A model generated the notes under the pieces. That model was not told where the DNA came from. It saw only the letters and a program-made list of their open reading frames with translations, and made no database searches. Shown one piece after another: positions 26,560 to 38,481 of a stretch of 64,000 nt of DNA. The DNA is from Pseudomonadota bacterium. Lineage in GTDB: Bacteria > Pseudomonadota > Gammaproteobacteria > Halothiobacillales > Halothiobacillaceae. The stretch covers positions 1 to 64,000 of the forward strand of contig JAJYPA010000004.1 of assembly GCA_021795795.1 (NCBI GenBank), in the 5' to 3' direction. Every line of letters starts with the position of its first letter. The stretch's first letter is position 1. A program made the position numbers and the translations under genes.

Positions 26560-27377
26560 TATTTCGCTCCGCTGTCATACCATTTAGCTGCAGCCGACCC
26601 CGGGAAACGGCCTTTGAGAATCAGGACGTGGTTTGCAAGGGCGGACTGATCGCCAGTGGCGCGGTCAATCCGGATGGCCAGTTGCAGTGTGTCGGGCGTA
26701 TTGCGGTTGTTGGCCTCAAACACTTTTATTGCATTGGCGGCTGCGGCGTATTTTTTCTGTTCGTAATATACCCGCGCCTTGCCGATCAGTGCGGGGCCAT
26801 ATCCGGGCTGTTTGACCAGTGCGGCGTCATACTGACTGATGGCCTGATCCGGCTTGCCCTCGGTTTCATAACAGACGCCTGAGTTGGTCAGCGCGAATTC
26901 AGGGGTTTTGTAGAGGGGATCCCCGTAGGCGCGGGCAAATAGGGACTGAGCTTTGCTGTATTCCTTCTGTCCGCACAGGAATGTGGCGTAATTGTTGTCG
27001 AGATCGGAATTGTTTGAATCAAGCGAGTAGGCTTTTTCGAACTCTCTGGCGGCCTTTTCTTTCTCGCCCAGGCGATCAAGCATGAGCGCGTAGGCATGAT
27101 GCGCCGGTGCGAAGTCATTATCGTAGTAAATCGCTTTCTTGATTTTCTCGACGGCCACATCCATGTGTCCTTCGTTCATGTAACCGACGCCAAGTTCGGT
27201 ATTGATCTGGGCGGCGCGTTGATTGTTGGTCTGGATGGCTGGCATGCCATTGTTTTCCGGCGGGGTGCTGTTCATGCTCGCGCAACCGACGAGCAGGGCC
27301 AGGGTGGTCGCCACGAGCGCAGCGCGCAGCATGTAAAGCGACGAGCAAAAGTTGAGGGCGTGCGTGCGCTGATTCAT
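26559..27377 (-). CDS. pilF: type IV pilus biogenesis lipoprotein PilW/PilF (TPR)
   Basis: A 272-residue lipoprotein. The signal ends at LVGC (C32), followed by TPR repeats (GVGYMNEGHMDVAVEKIKKA, APAHHAYALMLDRLGEKEKA, SDLDNNYATFLCGQKEYSKA). PilF/PilW is the pilotin needed to assemble the PilQ secretin. The first in-frame codon is a TTG at 27380; ATG 27377 with GGAGAATCATTG before it is preferred. It lies between rlmN and rodZ, the normal order. No other type IV pilus genes are visible. Confidence 0.93.
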   Translation of the reverse strand: MNQRTHALNFCSSLYMLRAALVATTLALLVGCASMNSTPPENNGMPAIQTNNQRAAQINTELGVGYMNEGHMDVAVEKIKKAIYYDNDFAPAHHAYALMLDRLGEKEKAAREFEKAYSLDSNNSDLDNNYATFLCGQKEYSKAQSLFARAYGDPLYKTPEFALTNSGVCYETEGKPDQAISQYDAALVKQPGYGPALIGKARVYYEQKKYAAAANAIKVFEANNRNTPDTLQLAIRIDRATGDQSALANHVLILKGRFPGSAAAKWYDSGAK

Positions 27378-28579
27378 CAATGATTCTCCGAGGTGACCCT
27401 GATCTGTTCCAGACCCATGTGCGCGAGCCGTTCCTGGCGCCGCGCCTTATCTTCAAATTCTCCGACCAGCTGGCCGCAGGCCGCATCAATGTCGTCGCCG
27501 CGCGTCTTGCGGGGCACGGTGTTGATGCCTGCCGCCTTCAGCAATGCGCGGAACCGTTCGATGCGGTTGCGTGACGAACGCTTGTATCCCGAACTTGGAA
27601 ATGGGTTGAAGGGAATCAGGTTCACCTTGACGGCATCCTTGCGTGGCGCGAGCCAACGGATCATCTCTTCTGCATGCTCGGGTTCGTCGTTTACACCTTC
27701 GAGCATCACGTATTCATAAATGATGGCGCCGTGCGGTACGACCTTGGCGTAACGATCGCATGCGGCCATCAGATCTTTGAGCGGGTACTTCTGGTTGATT
27801 GGCACCAGTACATCACGCAGACCGTCGTTCGGCGCATGTAGCGAAATCGCCAGTGCCACCGGCAGGCGTTCGGCCAGCCGATCAATCGCCGGGATAATGC
27901 CCGAAGTGGAGATCGTTACTCGTCTCCGCGACAGACCATAGGCGTTATCGTCGAGCATGATCGTGGCCGCATCAACCACCGATTCGAAGTTGAGCAGGGG
28001 CTCGCCCATGCCCATGAACACGACATTGCTGATGGCGCGATTGTGGTTGACCGCCCGGTCGATCATTCGTTCCGCGAGCCAGAGCTGACCGACGATTTCA
28101 GCCGTGGTGAGATTGCGGTTGAAACCTTGTCGGCCCGTGGAGCAGAACGTGCAGGCCAGCGAACAGCCAACCTGTGAGGAAATACATAAGGTGGCGCGGT
28201 CGTCTTCCGGGATGTACACCATCTCGACCGAGCCGCCGCCATCCAATTCAAGCAGAAATTTGCGCGTGCCATCGCTGGATTGTTGATCCAGTCGGATGGC
28301 CGGTGCGCGGATGCAGGCCAGTTCCTTGAGCTTGTCGCGCAGGCTCTTGGCCAGATCCGTCATATCGTCAAAGTTATCTACCCGTCGCTGGTGTACCCAT
28401 TTGAGGAGTTGGGTTGCGCGAAAGGGCTTTTCGCCCAGTTCGACGAACCAGTCCTTCAACTGCTGAGGCGTCAGCCCCAGGAGATTGATTTTGCGGCCCG
28501 GAGCCCCGATCTGGCTGGCATTGTGCCCGGATGTTGCCAAGGTCGGATTCGAAACGGTCGTGTTTGCGTTAAGCGGCAC
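27377..28579 (-). CDS. rlmN: dual-specificity rRNA/tRNA adenine-C2 methyltransferase RlmN
   Basis: A radical-SAM enzyme that makes m2A in 23S rRNA (A2503) and in some tRNAs. The 400-residue protein has an N-terminal HhH-like region ([20 protein letters not shown]), the radical-SAM cysteines in [14 protein letters not shown]-binding [10 protein letters not shown] and the C-terminal [11 protein letters not shown] region with its methyl-carrying cysteine. The N-terminus is about 25 residues longer than usual ([12 protein letters not shown]...); a later start is possible. Its stop overlaps the pilF start. Confidence 0.96.
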   Translation of the reverse strand: MPLNANTTVSNPTLATSGHNASQIGAPGRKINLLGLTPQQLKDWFVELGEKPFRATQLLKWVHQRRVDNFDDMTDLAKSLRDKLKELACIRAPAIRLDQQSSDGTRKFLLELDGGGSVEMVYIPEDDRATLCISSQVGCSLACTFCSTGRQGFNRNLTTAEIVGQLWLAERMIDRAVNHNRAISNVVFMGMGEPLLNFESVVDAATIMLDDNAYGLSRRRVTISTSGIIPAIDRLAERLPVALAISLHAPNDGLRDVLVPINQKYPLKDLMAACDRYAKVVPHGAIIYEYVMLEGVNDEPEHAEEMIRWLAPRKDAVKVNLIPFNPFPSSGYKRSSRNRIERFRALLKAAGINTVPRKTRGDDIDAACGQLVGEFEDKARRQERLAHMGLEQIRVTSENH

Positions 28580-28603
28580 GGGTAGAGACCTTTCGTTTGG
28601 CGA

Positions 28604-29032
28604 TCAAGCGCGCGAGGTGACTTCTTCTGGCTTGAAGAAGTAGTCGATTTCAATGGCGGCGTTCTCGGCGCTGTCTGAGCCATGAACGGCATTGGCGTCG
28701 ATGGAATCGGCGAAATCCGCACGAATCGTACCTGGGGCCGCTTTCTTCGGATCGGTCGCGCCCATCAGGTCGCGGTTCTTGGCGATGGCGTTCTCGCCTT
28801 CGAGAACCTGCACGAATACCGGGCCGGAAATCATGAAGCTGACCAGTTCGCCGAAGAAGGGACGCTCACGGTGAACCGCGTAGAAGCCTTCTGCCTGCTC
28901 GCGGGAAAGTTGCATCATGCGCGCGGCCACAACAGCCAAGCCAGCGTGTTCAAAACGGCTGATGATTTTGCCGATCACATTTTTAGCGACGGCATCGGGT
29001 TTGATAATCGACAGGGTGCGTTCTACGGCCAC
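28604..29032 (-). CDS. ndk: nucleoside diphosphate kinase
   Basis: A 142-residue enzyme that passes phosphate from ATP to nucleoside diphosphates through a histidine. Start [21 protein letters not shown] is standard. The catalytic histidine H117 is in NAVHGSDS. The length is normal. AGGAGAAACC lies directly upstream of the ATG. It is followed 24 bases later by rlmN. In most relatives the isc operon or its hscA-fdx end precedes ndk; here iscR is the next gene upstream. Confidence 0.97.
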   Translation of the reverse strand: MAVERTLSIIKPDAVAKNVIGKIISRFEHAGLAVVAARMMQLSREQAEGFYAVHRERPFFGELVSFMISGPVFVQVLEGENAIAKNRDLMGATDPKKAAPGTIRADFADSIDANAVHGSDSAENAAIEIDYFFKPEEVTSRA

Positions 29033-29126
29033 AAGGTTTCTCCTGGGAAAAGTTACAAGTTAAATGGAAAAAATGACAGAAAATCAAGGAGGCAAGAGTT
29101 TACCGCCAAGCGCGGCAACAATCCAT

Positions 29127-29146
29127 GACCGGGCCAGTGCCCGGTC
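29127..29146. other. perfect hairpin between iscR and ndk
   Basis: GACCGGGC-CAGT-GCCCGGTC forms an eight-base stem with a four-base loop, next to AAAATAAAA. No T-run follows on the iscR/ndk strand, so it is not a classical terminator in that direction. It marks the short gap where the isc structural genes are normally found. Confidence 0.5.
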
Positions 29147-29170
29147 AAAATAAAAGGCAACGGTGCGGGT

Positions 29171-29674
29171 TTAACCCTTGTGTCGCAGGCCTGCGCCGCG
29201 CAGGTGCCCAGCCCCATCGCGTTCGCGCGATTCATGCAGTGCACGATCCTGCTGCATGGCGACGCCGATCAGGTCAGGGTTGTTGAGAAGGTCGGCGAGA
29301 TGGATACCGGTCAAAAAGTTGCGGATCTGTTCGGACAGACCCATCCATAAATCGTGCGCCAGGCATTTGTGGCCGTGCTGGCAGTCGCCCCGGCCGCCGC
29401 AACGGGTGACGTCCACATCTTCATCCACTGCGATGACGATTTCTGCCACATTGATTTCGGTTGAAGGACGCGTGAGTTGATAGCCGCCGCCCGGACCGCG
29501 CACACTTTTGACCAGTCCTGCCCGGCGTAATTGTGCGAACAGTTGCTCGAGGTATGATAGAGAAAGCTCTTGGCGGTCTGCGATGTCGGCCAGTGCCGTG
29601 GGGTCGCCGTGATCGTGCAGGGCCAGATCCAGCATTGCGGTCACTGCGTAGCGGCCTTTGGTGGTGAGTCTCAT
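29171..29674 (-). CDS. iscR: IscR, [2Fe-2S]-sensing Rrf2-family regulator
   Basis: A 167-residue regulator that represses or activates iron-sulfur assembly genes according to cluster supply. The winged helix (MRLTTKGRYAVTAMLDLAL, LSLSYLEQLFAQLRRAGLVK) and the cluster ligands C92, C98, C104 and H107 (RCGGRGDC, HKCLAHDLW) are canonical. The iscS, iscU, iscA, hscB, hscA and fdx genes that usually follow are absent; the next gene is ndk. IscR must therefore regulate unlinked genes or its own transcript. Confidence 0.95.
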   Translation of the reverse strand: MRLTTKGRYAVTAMLDLALHDHGDPTALADIADRQELSLSYLEQLFAQLRRAGLVKSVRGPGGGYQLTRPSTEINVAEIVIAVDEDVDVTRCGGRGDCQHGHKCLAHDLWMGLSEQIRNFLTGIHLADLLNNPDLIGVAMQQDRALHESRERDGAGHLRGAGLRHKG

Positions 29675-29858
29675 GTGTTAATCCTGCTGTTTTGCGCTTA
29701 GGTCTTGTGATCCATTTACCAGGGGGGGTCTAGGATCGGTTAGCCCTACAATTCCCGAGGTTAATTCTTGGTTAAGTCGTCCGTGAACACAAGCACCAAA
29801 TGACGCCCATTGCCGTTACCGGTATTGACGATCTCTATCGGCGCGGCACAGTCAACCT

Positions 29859-30710
29859 TCAGAGTGTCTGTTTTTCTCTTTGTGGTGCCGGTTCACCATC
29901 CGTATCGGGCGGGCAGCCAACGGCTTTGGTTCCGTTGGTCAGATGGCAGCCAGCCAAGCTGGGCAAGGGAGGTTCTTCTGCTGTGGCGGAGTCATCAGCT
30001 TTCATGCCGACATGTATTTGTAATGCGCGGATGCGACCGGCAAGAAGAGTCGCGCGTTCGTCCGCCGCTTGCACATGACTGAGCAGGCGATCGATGACTT
30101 CAGCCACGGGATCGGGCATGTCCTGCGCCACGCCATAGGCATCGAAACCCAAGCGTTCGGCGATGCGCGCCTGCTGTTCACTGATTTTTGGGCTTTGGCC
30201 GACGATGCGGGCGGGGATACCGACCAGGGTGGCACCGGTCGGTGCATCCTTCAGCACGACGGCATTACTGCCCACGCGAACGCCATCACCCAGCGTGATG
30301 GGCCCAAGCACCTTGGCCCCCGCCCCGACAACCACGCCGTTGCCGAGCGTCGGGTGGCGTTTGCCGGCTTCCCATTGCGTGCCGCCCAAGGTGACGCCGT
30401 GGTAGAGGGTGCAGTCGTCGCCGATTTCAGCCGTTTCACCGATAACGACACCCATGCCGTGATCGATGAAAAACCGCCGGCCTATCTTGGCCGCGGGGTG
30501 GATTTCAATGCCGGTCAGCCAGCGCGCTATGTTGGCGACGATCCGCGCCAACAGGCGAAGTCGCCAATTCCAAAGCCGGTGCGCCAATCGGTGCCAACAG
30601 ATCGCGTGGATACCGGGGTAGCAGAGCGCGATTTCCCAGCGGCTGCGCGCGGCCGGATCGCGTTCGAAGACGCTGTCGATATCCTCGCGAAAACGCTGCC
30701 AAAGTGTCAT
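29859..30710 (-). CDS. cysE: serine O-acetyltransferase
   Basis: Catalyses acetyl-CoA plus serine to O-acetylserine, the first step of cysteine synthesis. From ATG 30710 it has 283 residues; this ATG overlaps the trmJ stop by four bases, which decides against the longer reading to 30809. The N-terminal helical part ([20 protein letters not shown]) and the left-handed beta-helix hexapeptides ([50 protein letters not shown]) are visible. The catalytic histidines lie in IDHGMG and LYHGVT. Its position between trmJ and iscR is common in gammaproteobacteria. Confidence 0.95.
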   Translation of the reverse strand: MTLWQRFREDIDSVFERDPAARSRWEIALCYPGIHAICWHRLAHRLWNWRLRLLARIVANIARWLTGIEIHPAAKIGRRFFIDHGMGVVIGETAEIGDDCTLYHGVTLGGTQWEAGKRHPTLGNGVVVGAGAKVLGPITLGDGVRVGSNAVVLKDAPTGATLVGIPARIVGQSPKISEQQARIAERLGFDAYGVAQDMPDPVAEVIDRLLSHVQAADERATLLAGRIRALQIHVGMKADDSATAEEPPLPSLAGCHLTNGTKAVGCPPDTDGEPAPQREKQTL

Positions 30711-31516
30711 ATGTTCGCTCCTGATTGGGGTGTCGTCGATTCCGTCAGGGCGCGCAGCATGCCCTGCATCACGGCCAGTTCGTTTCGGGTCGGGTTTGCC
30801 CGGCGGCACAGCACGCGCAGGCGGGCCATGAGCCGCTCCCGGTTAGCGGCAATATCTTTTTCGGCGCTGCCGGTGCGATGAAAGAACGATGTGCGGTCGA
30901 GCTGTTCGGCCAATCGTTGCTCGAATGCGGCCCATTCCACCGAGGTGGCCAGATTCTCGATTTCGGTCTGGGGCGAACTTCTGGCTGTTTCATGCGCCAT
31001 GCGCCACTCGTAGGCGACGATCTGAACGGCTTGTCCGAGGTTCAATACAGGGTAGTCCGGGTTGGCGGGTATTTCTATGATCCGTTGCGCCCATGAGAGC
31101 TCCTGATTGGTGAGTCCCGTGCGCTCCGCCCCGAAGACGATACTGATCATCCCGGTCGATGGGGTGGCGGCGATGACTTCGGCGGCGGCGCGGGCCGATA
31201 AGACGGGCAGGTGCAAATCGCGCGGGCGGGCTGTTGTGGCCCAGACTTCCACCGAATCTGCGAGTGCGTCAGGCAGATTGTCAACTTGTCTGGCCGTGTT
31301 CAGGATGTCTGCGGCGTGTTTTGCCGTGGCCATCGCCTGATCATCGATGGTCGCTTTGGGGGAAACCAGAACCAGCCGGTGCAAGCCCATGTTCTTCATG
31401 GCGCGGGCGACGGCGCCGAGGTTGCCCGTATGTGAAGTGCCGCACAAGACGATTTGAATGCGGTCGGCGCGCGCGTCTGGTGATGAGGCGTGGTGGATAG
31501 CGGACGATGACGTCAT
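30707..31516 (-). CDS. trmJ: tRNA (Cm32/Um32) methyltransferase TrmJ
   Basis: A 269-residue SPOUT-class methyltransferase that 2'-O-methylates position 32 of tRNAs. The knotted domain is visible: [58 protein letters not shown]. The C-terminal helical dimerisation region has [19 protein letters not shown]. It is divergent from suhB, sharing a 108-base intergenic region, and coupled to cysE. Confidence 0.94.
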   Translation of the reverse strand: MTSSSAIHHASSPDARADRIQIVLCGTSHTGNLGAVARAMKNMGLHRLVLVSPKATIDDQAMATAKHAADILNTARQVDNLPDALADSVEVWATTARPRDLHLPVLSARAAAEVIAATPSTGMISIVFGAERTGLTNQELSWAQRIIEIPANPDYPVLNLGQAVQIVAYEWRMAHETARSSPQTEIENLATSVEWAAFEQRLAEQLDRTSFFHRTGSAEKDIAANRERLMARLRVLCRRANPTRNELAVMQGMLRALTESTTPQSGANI

Positions 31517-31555
31517 AGGTCAATAATTTTTCCGAAGTGTGTCCCTTTTCACGGG

Positions 31556-31561
31556 TATAAT
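31556..31561 (+). promoter_or_regulatory. putative -10 element for suhB
   Basis: GGG-TATAAT-G is a perfect -10 hexamer 63 bases before the suhB start. No good -35 hexamer is at the right distance, so the assignment rests on the -10 alone. Confidence 0.4.
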
Positions 31562-31624
31562 GCGCAGTTCTGAATTTTCTGCTGCCGCTTGGGCTGCTCA
31601 CTTTGACCGAACTGACTGAACATT

Positions 31625-32416
31625 ATGCCCCATCCTATGCTGACTATGGCGGTGCGTGCCGCTCGTGCCGCCGGAACCGTGATTTCCCGTGCTACCGATC
31701 ATGTTGCCGATCTCACCATTGAGAGCAAGCAACGCAACGATTTTGTGAGTGAGGTCGATCGTCAGGCGGAACATACGATTATCGACATCCTCAAACGCGC
31801 TTATCCCGATCACCAGTTTCTCGGTGAGGAATCAGGTGATTCCGGTCAGCCAGACAGCGCCTATCGCTGGATCATTGATCCGCTGGATGGTACGACCAAT
31901 TTCCTGCATAGCCTGCCGCATTACTCCGTTTCGATCGCCCTGGAATATCAGGGGCGTATCGAGTTGGGGGTGATTTATAACCCCAGCAACCAGGAGCTGT
32001 ACACAGCCGAGCGCGGTGGCGGTGCGTTTTTGAACAATCGACGTATTCGAGTGGCCGGTTTGCGCAATTTGGAAGGCGCTTTGCTGGGCACAGGCTTTCC
32101 GTTCCGTCCCGAGCAGGATCTGGACACCTATCTCAAAACCTTCCGCGCCCTGCACGGCCCGTTGTCGGGTATTCGTCGCGCTGGTTCGGCAGCGCTGGAT
32201 TTGGCCTACGTTGCTGCGGGGCGTATGGATGGTTACTGGGAGTTTGGTTTGAAACCTTGGGACATTGCCGCAGGCGTATTGATGGTGCGTGAGGCCGGTG
32301 GTGTCGTGGTGGATTTTTCCGGCAAAGAAGAATTCATGACCAATGGCAATCTGATCGCGGCCAACCCGAAGATCACTCATGCCATGCTCAAGGCGATTTC
32401 TCAAAGTCTGCTCTGA
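31625..32416 (+). CDS. suhB: inositol-1-monophosphatase family protein SuhB
   Basis: A 263-residue lithium-sensitive phosphatase that also acts in rRNA antitermination in E. coli. Metal-binding motifs are present: GEESGDSG, the signature WIIDPLDGTTNFLH, and AGSAALDLAYVAAGRMDGYWE with KPWDIAAG. Length and start (MPHPMLTMAVRAARAAG) are standard. It is divergent from trmJ and convergent with secF, with a shared hairpin terminator at 32457-32486. Confidence 0.95.
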   Translation: MPHPMLTMAVRAARAAGTVISRATDHVADLTIESKQRNDFVSEVDRQAEHTIIDILKRAYPDHQFLGEESGDSGQPDSAYRWIIDPLDGTTNFLHSLPHYSVSIALEYQGRIELGVIYNPSNQELYTAERGGGAFLNNRRIRVAGLRNLEGALLGTGFPFRPEQDLDTYLKTFRALHGPLSGIRRAGSAALDLAYVAAGRMDGYWEFGLKPWDIAAGVLMVREAGGVVVDFSGKEEFMTNGNLIAANPKITHAMLKAISQSLL

Positions 32417-32456
32417 TCGCTTCCGATGGCGGCCGCGGTGTGTGGTGGCCAGCATG

Positions 32457-32486
32457 AAAAAAACCAGGCAAATGCCTGGCTTTTTT
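32457..32486. terminator. bidirectional rho-independent terminator between suhB and secF
   Basis: Stem CCAGGCA (32464-32470) and TGCCTGG (32473-32479) with an AA loop, an A-run on the left and T-run TTTTTT on the right. It can stop transcription from suhB (plus) and from secDF (minus). Confidence 0.85.
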
Positions 32487-32508
32487 GTGGGTTCTATTCG
32501 GTGAAAGC

Positions 32509-33447
32509 TCAGGGTGCGGTATCAACCAGCTTTTCCTTGTCGGTCAGTTTCAGCAGATCCTTGCGCTTGAGGCCCAAATCCAGCGATAGGCTGGAGGCGA
32601 CATAGATCGAGGAGAAGGTGCCGAGCACAATCCCGACCAGCAAGGTTAGAGAGAAGCCATGCAGGGCCTCGCCACCGAAGATGTAGAGCGCCAGCACCGA
32701 GAGGAAGGTCGTGACGGCGGTCATCACCGTGCGCGACATCGTTTGGTTGACTGAAATATTCATGATTTCGATCTCGCTGCCTTTGCGGATTTTGCGGAAG
32801 TTTTCCCGCATCCGGTCGAACACCACGATCATGTCGTTGATCGAGTAGCCCGCAAGAGCGAGATAGGCCGCCAGTACGGTGAGGTTGAACTCAATGCCGG
32901 TGATGCTGATGAAGCCGAAGACCATGATCAGGTCATGGCTCAGCGTGAGAACGGCGCCTGTTGCCATCTTGATCTGATAACGCAGACTGACAAAGATCAG
33001 CAAGCCGCTTAACACCACGATCATGGCCAGACCGCCGGAATTGAACAGCTCCTTGCCCACCGCCGGACCGACGAATTCGACCCGGCGCATGGTCGCGCCT
33101 TCATCCTGCTGCTTGAGCGCGGACAGCACTTGATCGGCCAGCTGGTTCTGATTCTGGCCCTTGGCGGGGGGCAGACGGATCATCACGGTTTCACTGGAGC
33201 CGAAATATTGCACCACGGCTTCCTTGAAATTGTTTTTCTTCAAATCGGCACGGATCGCATCCAGATCAGCCGTTTTCGAATAACCGACTTCAAGGACAAT
33301 ACCACCCGTGAAATCGAGCCCCATATTGATGCCGCGCGTGGCGAGCGACACGATGGCGGCAACCAGCAGCAGGGCAGAGATGGCGTAGGCATATTTGCGC
33401 TTGCCGAAAAAATCGAACCGGGCGTTGTAGGGAAATAAGTTAAACAT
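32509..33447 (-). CDS. secF: protein-export membrane protein SecF
   Basis: A 312-residue inner-membrane protein that, with SecD, uses the proton gradient to help pull secreted proteins through SecYEG. Six membrane helices are predicted: one at the N-terminus (YAYAISALLLVAAIVSLAT) and five in the second half, including ILTLSHDLIMVFGFISITG-like and YSINDMIVVFDRMREN. The motif ISVNQTMSRTVMTAVTTFLSV is characteristic. ATG 33447 is preferred to a GTG three bases earlier. It follows secD by 24 bases. Confidence 0.96.
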   Translation of the reverse strand: MFNLFPYNARFDFFGKRKYAYAISALLLVAAIVSLATRGINMGLDFTGGIVLEVGYSKTADLDAIRADLKKNNFKEAVVQYFGSSETVMIRLPPAKGQNQNQLADQVLSALKQQDEGATMRRVEFVGPAVGKELFNSGGLAMIVVLSGLLIFVSLRYQIKMATGAVLTLSHDLIMVFGFISITGIEFNLTVLAAYLALAGYSINDMIVVFDRMRENFRKIRKGSEIEIMNISVNQTMSRTVMTAVTTFLSVLALYIFGGEALHGFSLTLLVGIVLGTFSSIYVASSLSLDLGLKRKDLLKLTDKEKLVDTAP

Positions 33448-33471
33448 CACTATTCTCGGTTTTAGGAGCCA

Positions 33472-35334
33472 TTAAATGGAGATTTTGGTCAGGCGCGCCC
33501 GGCGGCCATAGATCAGGTTCACCAATGCCCGCGTGACCATGATCGCGGTAAAGAGCGAGGCGAGAATCCCGATGGTCAGGGTGACGGCAAAGCCTTTCAC
33601 CGCGCCCGCACCCAGAGCAAACAGCACGATGGCGGCCAGCAGGGTAGTGACGTGGGAATCGATAATGGTGGCGAAGGCGCGCTCGTATCCCGCCTTGATG
33701 GCGGCTTGTGGCGTCAGGCCATTGCGCAGTTCTTCCCGGATACGTTCGTTGATCAGCACATTGGCATCCACCGCGATCCCGAGCGTCAGCACCATGCCCG
33801 CAATCCCCGGCAGGGTCAGCGTGGCCTGCAGCAGCGAGAGCACGGCAACAATCAGGATCAGGTTGACTCCGAGGGCAACCACCGCGGTCACGCCGAATAC
33901 GCGGTAGTAAATCAGCATGAATACGGCGACCAGCGCAAAGCCTAAGATTGAGGCATTGACGCCAGACTGGATGTTCTGCGCACCCAGGCTCGGGCCGACG
34001 GTGCGCTCTTCCACGATGTCCATTGGCGCACGCAGAGCGCCGGCACGAAGTAGCAGGGCCAGGTCGCGCGCCTCGTTGGGGGAATCGAGTCCGGTGATCT
34101 GGAAGCGGTTGGCGAGCTGGTCCTGGATGGTGGCGACGTTAATCACCTGTTCGATGATTTTCTTGTCTTTGACCGGTTTGCCATCAACCATTTTGGTTTC
34201 GGTACGGTGTTCAATGAATACAACCCCCATCTGTTTGCCGATGTTCTGACCGGTGATCTCGGCCATGCGTCGCGCGCCTTGGCCATCCAGATTCACGAAC
34301 ACGGCCGGCGAGCCGGAGCGCTGGTCAAAGCCGGACGAGGCGCCGGTGATGCGGTCGCCGGTCACGATGACCTGGCGCTTGAGCAGAACCGGACGGCCAT
34401 CCTTTTCATGATACAGCCGGGCATCTGGCGGTACGCGGCCGCTCTGCTCGGCATCGACCCAGTCGGTGGGCGTGCCGGACACGAGGCGGAATTCCAGCGT
34501 CGCGGTGGCACCAATGATCTCTTTGGCACGAACCGTATCCTGAATGCCGGGCAGTTCGACCACGATCCGGTCATCACCCTGCTGCTGGATGAGCGGTTCG
34601 GCTACACCGAGTTCGTTGACGCGGTTGCGCAAGGTGGTGATGTTCTGCTCCACGGCCGCCTTGCGTTCGGCAGTTGCTCCGACGTCGGTAAACTTGGCTG
34701 TCAGGTAGGGTTCGCCGTTGCGCTCTTCGGTGCTGAACTTGAGTTCAGGGTAATTGCCCGCCACGGATTTGAGGGCGGCATCACGCGCCGTGGCGTCCGG
34801 GAATCGCAGGGCAATTTCATCGTCATTCTCGACATCGGCGGCCACATAACGGATGTTCGCCCGTCGAAGATCTCCGCGCATACCATCGACACGACGTTCC
34901 AGCGCGGTCTTGATCGCGGCCTGCATGTCGATCTGCATCAAAAAGTGCACGCCGCCACGCAAATCGAGCCCCAGATACATGGGCTTCGCGCCCAGGTTCT
35001 GCATCCAGCGTGGAGCTGATGGGGCGAGGTTGAGCGCGACGGGATAGTCGTCACCCAAGGCTTCACGCACAATGTTGACTGCCTTGAGCTGCGCATCGGT
35101 CGAGGAGAACTGGATCAGCCCGTCCTTGTCTTCGAGACGCGCACTCTTGATGGGAATATTGGCCGCCTTGAGGGCGGCCACCGCTTTATCAACGGCTGCC
35201 TGATCCATCACGGCATTGCGCTTGGAGATTTGCAGCGCCGGACTCTCACCGTATATATTGGGTAATGCGAAGAAAATGCCCAGTAAAACGACCAGGATAA
35301 TCAGCAGGTTTTTCCACCACGGATAACGATTCAT
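33472..35334 (-). CDS. secD: protein-export membrane protein SecD
   Basis: A 620-residue partner of SecF. ATG 35334 (MNRYPWWKNLLIILVVLLG) gives the normal start; the longer frame to 35385 is not needed. A first membrane helix is followed by a large periplasmic region (LGLDLRGGVHFLMQIDM, VNELGVAEPLIQQQGDDRIV, PAVFVNLDGQGARRMAEITG). Five helices follow (MLIYYRVFGVTAVVALGVNL, LTLGIAVDANVLINERIREE). The proton-pathway region is intact. The order yajC-secD-secF is conserved. Confidence 0.97.
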   Translation of the reverse strand: MNRYPWWKNLLIILVVLLGIFFALPNIYGESPALQISKRNAVMDQAAVDKAVAALKAANIPIKSARLEDKDGLIQFSSTDAQLKAVNIVREALGDDYPVALNLAPSAPRWMQNLGAKPMYLGLDLRGGVHFLMQIDMQAAIKTALERRVDGMRGDLRRANIRYVAADVENDDEIALRFPDATARDAALKSVAGNYPELKFSTEERNGEPYLTAKFTDVGATAERKAAVEQNITTLRNRVNELGVAEPLIQQQGDDRIVVELPGIQDTVRAKEIIGATATLEFRLVSGTPTDWVDAEQSGRVPPDARLYHEKDGRPVLLKRQVIVTGDRITGASSGFDQRSGSPAVFVNLDGQGARRMAEITGQNIGKQMGVVFIEHRTETKMVDGKPVKDKKIIEQVINVATIQDQLANRFQITGLDSPNEARDLALLLRAGALRAPMDIVEERTVGPSLGAQNIQSGVNASILGFALVAVFMLIYYRVFGVTAVVALGVNLILIVAVLSLLQATLTLPGIAGMVLTLGIAVDANVLINERIREELRNGLTPQAAIKAGYERAFATIIDSHVTTLLAAIVLFALGAGAVKGFAVTLTIGILASLFTAIMVTRALVNLIYGRRARLTKISI

Positions 35335-35412
35335 CGTGAACGCCTGTATTGAATCAGCCCCGAAGGGGCTCGAACAAGGGCCCATCCTTCATGAATGAGT
35401 CCGAAAAATAAG

Positions 35413-35429
35413 CCCTGGAAAATCCAGGG
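35413..35429. other. hairpin upstream of secD
   Basis: CCCTGGA-AAA-TCCAGGG is a seven-base stem with a three-base loop in the 173-base gap between yajC and secD. There is no following T-run on the coding strand. It could affect transcript processing between yajC and secD. Confidence 0.35.
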
Positions 35430-35507
35430 AAATATGCCCAACAACGAGTCCGTAAAGACTTTTCACGGATGTTGGTACGTGCAGCGCGGTTTGAGCGCCA
35501 CCACTCA

Positions 35508-35849
35508 TCAGGCTTCGCGGGTATCCTTGAGCGTGCCTTTGGGCATGACGGAACTGACCGCGCCGCGCTGAACCACAATCGTCATGCCATCGGCCACTTC
35601 AACGATCAAAAAGGCGTCGGTCACTTTGACAACCCGCCCCAGCAGGCCGCCGTTGGTGATGATTTCATCGCCTTTTTCGATGGACTCAACCAGCTTTTTC
35701 AGCTCTTTCTGGCGCTTGACCTGAGGCCGGATGAGCAGGAAGTACATCACCCCGAAGATCAGGATCAAGGGCAGGAAGGTCGCAATCATATTGGGTTGCT
35801 GTGCGGCGGCCGGTGCGGCTTCTGCCAGGGCGTCGGAAATAAAAAACAT
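35508..35849 (-). CDS. yajC: preprotein translocase subunit YajC
   Basis: A 113-residue single-helix membrane protein of the SecDF-YajC complex. Its membrane segment (MIATFLPLILIFGVMYFLLIRPQ) is followed by the YajC signature RPQVKRQKELKKLVESIEKGDEI and VKVTDAFLIVEVADG. The N-terminus FFISDALAEAAPAAAQQ is short and alanine rich, as usual. It precedes secD. An AAGGAATTCTG sequence before the ATG serves as ribosome binding site. Confidence 0.95.
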   Translation of the reverse strand: MFFISDALAEAAPAAAQQPNMIATFLPLILIFGVMYFLLIRPQVKRQKELKKLVESIEKGDEIITNGGLLGRVVKVTDAFLIVEVADGMTIVVQRGAVSSVMPKGTLKDTREA

Positions 35850-35964
35850 GGCTCAGAATTCCTTACATCTTTTGAAAATGAGTTCGAACAATGGATGCCG
35901 GGGTATCGGCTCCGCGAAAAAACGCATATTAGTATGCCACAGCATGATCAAGTTCCCTGCATTT

Positions 35965-36123
35965 TAGGGAAGGTCTGTACAAATGCAGACCTTCCCGTGC
36001 AGGGCATGGATGCTCTGCCGCACAATGACGAAAGTCATTGAAATGCGGAGCTCGGGCCGGGCGTGAACGCGTAGCTGGCGCAAGCCCGCGAAGCCATGGA
36101 TGGATTCGTGTAGAGTTTCCTTG
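35965..36123. mobile_element. MITE-like repeat, family 1, copy 1 (about 160 bp)
   Basis: Begins TAGGGAAGGTCTGTAC and ends near GTGTAGAGTTTCCTTG. The whole stretch is about 85-90% the same, by eye, as 62262-62419 on the opposite strand. It contains hairpins (GGTCTG..CAGACC; GGCATGGATGC) and the module AGCTGGCGCAAGCCCG, also found in the larger family 2. No coding capacity. The right end is more decayed than in copy 2. It occupies most of the yajC-tgt gap. Confidence 0.75.
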
Positions 36124-36138
36124 GGCAGTGGGCTGATT

Positions 36139-38356
<2,218 letters not shown>

Positions 38357-38460
38357 GGCGCGCGCAGTCTATCAGGGGGCGATAGCCGGCAGCAATCGGT
38401 TCAAAAAGATTGATGAGAAATACGTTTTAGTGAAAGTGCGCTGGTTTTTCGGCTTGCGTG

Positions 38461-38481
38461 AGAAAAGGCCATCCTGTGGCC
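38461..38481 (-). terminator. rho-independent terminator of the CsrB/RsmZ-like RNA
   Basis: On the minus strand GGCCA-CAGGA-TGGCC followed by TTTTCT forms a five-base stem with T-run. The loop itself carries the CAGGA motif, as often seen in Csr sRNAs. Confidence 0.6.
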
